This document shows, piece after piece, positions 61,298-64,000 of a stretch of DNA of 64,000 nt. This DNA is from Dyadobacter psychrotolerans. Lineage in GTDB: Bacteria; Bacteroidota; Bacteroidia; Cytophagales; Spirosomataceae. Both the position numbers and the translations under genes were made by a program. The stretch is taken from positions 62,001 through 126,000 of the forward strand of contig NZ_SMFL01000017.1 in NCBI RefSeq assembly GCF_004349265.1. The letters are read 5' to 3'. Below the pieces are notes generated by a model, which saw only the letters and a list, made by a program, of their open reading frames with translations, made no database searches and was not told the origin of the DNA. Each line of letters starts with the position of its first letter. Position 1 is the first letter of the stretch.

Positions 61298-64000
61298 ATG
61301 AAAATTTTTAAATATTGCTTTTTCCTTTTTATCCTACTCCTGGCGGGGAACATCGTTATTGCGCAGAACCAGAAAATTGCCGAAGAACCCGGTCAGTTTA
61401 TTATTCAGCTGCGAAAAATGATGGATGGAAGCCGCAACCCGCAATTTATCAGAGCGGCTGCACAACTGGACAGTATCTGGATGTCCTCGGTCACTCCTGT
61501 GCAGCAGGCCAAATTTATAGGAATTGTACGAACTCAAACCGCGAAAGGCCAAAAAGCCGGCCCGATCCTGTTTTTGCTTACCCGCAATGCGCACACTTTT
61601 GCAAAGCAGTCACCAGCAACTTTTGACGGCTTTCTTGATTTAGCAGCGCAGGCAGGAGAAAAGTATGATGCAAAGTCGTATCAGAAAGTGCTTGAAACCA
61701 TCAAAACACTGACTGAAACCAATAAGCTTTACGCCACCAATTACAACTCGCTTTATCTGCTTGGCGGTACCTATCGCTACCGTTTTGATACCACAAATGC
61801 AGAAGCTGCCAACAAACAGGCATCTATTGCCGCGGCCAATGACAGCTGGGACACACCTGTGGATTCAAACTTTGTTATTACCCCTAAATCCAATCCGCTG
61901 CCGGTTATTTCCGGTGCAGTACTGGAATTACAAAATGCTATTTTCGGGATGGTTGCAGCGGGCGATTCAGTTGTTTTTGGGCCGACGACCGGAAATGTTT
62001 CCCTCCGCGACGGCATATTTGTTGGTAAAGGTGGCCGTTTTACCTGGGCAGCAGCGGGCGATTCATCGATTTATGCAGACCTTGATGCCTATTCTTTTAA
62101 CATTACCCAGCCAAAAATTCTTGCAGAAAACACAACTTTACACCACGACCAGCAACTGGCTAATCCTGTAAAAGGCACAGTTGAATACCGGGGAACGAAA
62201 AAGATAAAAGGCCAGCCAGTCGCTTATCCACGCTTTGTTTCAAATGGCATTGATGCCCGGCTTAAGGCAACCAGAAAAAACATCAGTTACAAGGGTGGTT
62301 ACGCACTGATCGGAACGACTATGTACAGTTCTTCTCTAAGTGACGAACCTTCAACTGTTGCCGTTACTTATAAGGATAAACCAGCTTTTAAGGTGGTGAG
62401 CAAGAAATTTGCTTTACGTGATTCGGTAATAACTTCCCCGCTTGCAGCCTTCACGATGCCGTTAGGTACAGATTCATTATATCACCCGGGAATCACATTT
62501 AATTATAATGATGACGAAGGAATGGTGAAACTTGGCCGAGCTGAAAAAACCGATTTTGGCCCGCTTCCCTATCGTGATTCTTTTCATAAAATGAATATCT
62601 GGTCGCAGGCCATGCGCTGGAAACTTCCAAATGAAAAAGTTGAATTTTTAAGAATTGACGGAAAACAGGTTGTACCGGTAAAACTGGAATCTTTTGATTA
62701 TTTCAAAAAAGAACGTTTCCGGGGAATTAGCCAGGAATTCGGATTTCAGCCGATGCTTTTGGCGGCAAACTATACGACCACAACAAAAAAATCCAGCTTT
62801 TTATCGGAAGAACTGGCAGCAAAATTCAAGCAAAACCCAAAGATCCTTCGCCGTTCTCTTGAAAGGCTGACGCTCGACGGATATTTTATTTACAACAAAC
62901 CAACCGACGAATTTGCCCTAAGTAAAAAAGGCGCATTATATGTGATGGCCAATCTTGACAAGGCAGATTACGATAACTTCCAGATCGTTTCGCAGTTTAC
63001 ATCCGATGACGAAAAAGCAAATGCCACAATTACATTGGGTGACACGATGCTCACAGTACTTGGCGTTTCCAGATTTATTGTCAGTGATTCTTTAAAGATT
63101 TATGGTGTACCCTCTGACAAGAAAATTGTCATTGGCCGTAACAGGAATTTTGGCATGAACGGTCAGCTGGTGGCTTCAAATTATCAGTTTCGCGGACAAA
63201 ACCTGAAATTTGATTATAGCCAGTTTTTTGTAAATGTCAGTCCAAACGATTCCATCACTTTTACTCCGAAAGAGAAATTTGCAAAAGGACAAAAAGGCGA
63301 AGTCGGCAGACATGTAAAGTATGAAAAAGGCGGTACATTTTATCTGAGTGATCCGACAAACAAATCGGGTATCCAAAAAGGCAAAAAATCGCCAAGGCTG
63401 GTTGTTCCCGATGGTATGATGGTTTACTTCGATCAGCCGGAACGAGAACCTGTACTCTATCCGAGAGAAGTTTATTTTAAAATACCAAAAATTGATATGG
63501 ACGGCCTCGACACCCGGGATGTTATTTTTGATGGTACTTTTTACGGAAACGGAATAATTCCTGACCTGAAAACAATTTTGAAAAGCATGCCCGATAACTC
63601 GCTGGGTTTTGAATACAAACCCCCTGTTACGGACATGAAGATCTACAACGGTAAAGCACTTGCCCGGTTTACGGATACGCTTGTGATGGATAACTCCGGG
63701 TTACATTCGAAAGCCATCATTAAGTACCTTTCCGCTTCTATGACAGCCAAGGAAGTACTTCTGGCATCCGATTCGCTGATGGCGTCGGGTGAGATTGCAA
63801 GCATTAAAGAGGCAACAATCGGTAAGGGTTACTTTCCTGCGGTGGATTTGAAGGATTATACGCTACGCTGGTTTCCAAATTCCGACAGCATGTTTATCAA
63901 CACGCAGGGAAAATCTTTCTCTTTTCATAAGGGAACGACAAGCCTGGAAGGAGGGCTATTGCTTCGTTCTTCCGGATTATATGGAAGCGGGAAATTGAAA
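61298..64000 (+). CDS. large secreted protein of unknown function, C-terminus beyond the window
   Basis: An uninterrupted frame from the ATG at 61298 to the window edge, 901 codons so far. Signal peptide about residues 1-22 (CFFLFILLLAGNIVIAQ). After an N-terminal helical region (about 30-140), the sequence is beta-rich with many Asp, Thr, Lys and aromatic residues, and repeated short modules of about 100 residues that hold ITFTPKEK-, DLYxAxY-like patterns (loosely). No catalytic motif was found. It has the look of a Bacteroidota surface or outer-membrane-associated protein. I do not recognise the family. A large number of residues remain beyond 64000. Confidence 0.75.
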   Translation, partial: MKIFKYCFFLFILLLAGNIVIAQNQKIAEEPGQFIIQLRKMMDGSRNPQFIRAAAQLDSIWMSSVTPVQQAKFIGIVRTQTAKGQKAGPILFLLTRNAHTFAKQSPATFDGFLDLAAQAGEKYDAKSYQKVLETIKTLTETNKLYATNYNSLYLLGGTYRYRFDTTNAEAANKQASIAAANDSWDTPVDSNFVITPKSNPLPVISGAVLELQNAIFGMVAAGDSVVFGPTTGNVSLRDGIFVGKGGRFTWAAAGDSSIYADLDAYSFNITQPKILAENTTLHHDQQLANPVKGTVEYRGTKKIKGQPVAYPRFVSNGIDARLKATRKNISYKGGYALIGTTMYSSSLSDEPSTVAVTYKDKPAFKVVSKKFALRDSVITSPLAAFTMPLGTDSLYHPGITFNYNDDEGMVKLGRAEKTDFGPLPYRDSFHKMNIWSQAMRWKLPNEKVEFLRIDGKQVVPVKLESFDYFKKERFRGISQEFGFQPMLLAANYTTTTKKSSFLSEELAAKFKQNPKILRRSLERLTLDGYFIYNKPTDEFALSKKGALYVMANLDKADYDNFQIVSQFTSDDEKANATITLGDTMLTVLGVSRFIVSDSLKIYGVPSDKKIVIGRNRNFGMNGQLVASNYQFRGQNLKFDYSQFFVNVSPNDSITFTPKEKFAKGQKGEVGRHVKYEKGGTFYLSDPTNKSGIQKGKKSPRLVVPDGMMVYFDQPEREPVLYPREVYFKIPKIDMDGLDTRDVIFDGTFYGNGIIPDLKTILKSMPDNSLGFEYKPPVTDMKIYNGKALARFTDTLVMDNSGLHSKAIIKYLSASMTAKEVLLASDSLMASGEIASIKEATIGKGYFPAVDLKDYTLRWFPNSDSMFINTQGKSFSFHKGTTSLEGGLLLRSSGLYGSGKLK

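Noticed and set aside
61761..62171. A 136-residue frame near the window end
   Set aside because: It lies in another frame inside the long open frame from 61298, which has a signal peptide and remains open to the edge.

Overview
The window looks like a chromosomal core region of a Bacteroidota bacterium, most likely a Cytophagales member of the Dyadobacter/Spirosoma kind. The taxon is inferred from gene families and not proven. The supporting signs are: no consistent Shine-Dalgarno sequences; recurring promoter-like TAnnTTTG boxes, several with TTTG 19-21 bp upstream; a SusC-like TonB receptor with a carboxypeptidase-regulatory-like N-terminus; an animal/fungal-type (GT3) glycogen synthase; family proteins such as DUF6624 and DUF5618; and lipoproteins with Bacteroidota-type signal peptides. 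No tRNA, rRNA, CRISPR array, prophage or intact insertion sequence was found.

Layout. 0-4.2 kb: a pseudouridine synthase with a long repetitive disordered N-terminus, a convergent HtrA/DegP protease and a small heat-shock protein. 4.4-6.7 kb: a LytS/LytTR-type two-component pair. 6.7-9.0 kb: acpP-fabF-rnc operon. 9.2-12.6 kb: kdsA overlapping a PAP2 phosphatase, a GyrI-like protein, a Tag glycosylase and a DUF6624 lipoprotein. 12.7-15.4 kb: a glycerophosphodiesterase-esterase fusion and a PfkB kinase. 15.6-19.1 kb: DUF5618, then cysS-DUF192-M28 peptidase. 19.3-23.7 kb: pbpC and glpK, divergent across a 600-bp palindrome-rich repeat region. 23.9-30.1 kb: a DnaQ-like exonuclease and nuoKLMN. 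30.3-34.2 kb: a FlaA1/CapD-like dehydratase, an SDR, an alpha/beta hydrolase and a CBS protein. 34.3-37.3 kb: nadK, a dipeptide epimerase and a KBL-like PLP enzyme. 37.3-42.4 kb: tatC, pdhA, recF, a decayed toxin-antitoxin pair and a mannose-1-phosphate guanylyltransferase. 42.7-48.3 kb: a TonB receptor, upp and a Wzi-like outer-membrane protein. 48.4-56.5 kb: nadC, a frame-split HhH outer-membrane protein, recQ, a RidA protein, asd and nuoD. 56.6-64 kb: a GH10-like lipoprotein, glycogen synthase, prmA and the first 901 codons of a large secreted protein that runs off the end.

Most genes are housekeeping: fatty-acid and Kdo synthesis, complex I membrane arm, NAD synthesis and phosphorylation, translation, DNA repair and cell-wall synthesis. 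I found no convincing new multi-gene system. The points most worth a second look are the palindrome/direct-repeat region upstream of glpK, the RelE/ParE-like toxin broken by one stop codon beside an intact putative antitoxin, the HhH outer-membrane protein split at a T5 run with a terminator-like hairpin inside its signal-peptide region, an Ala/Val-rich insertion in the TonB receptor, and the structured leader plus repeat-rich N-terminus of the first gene.
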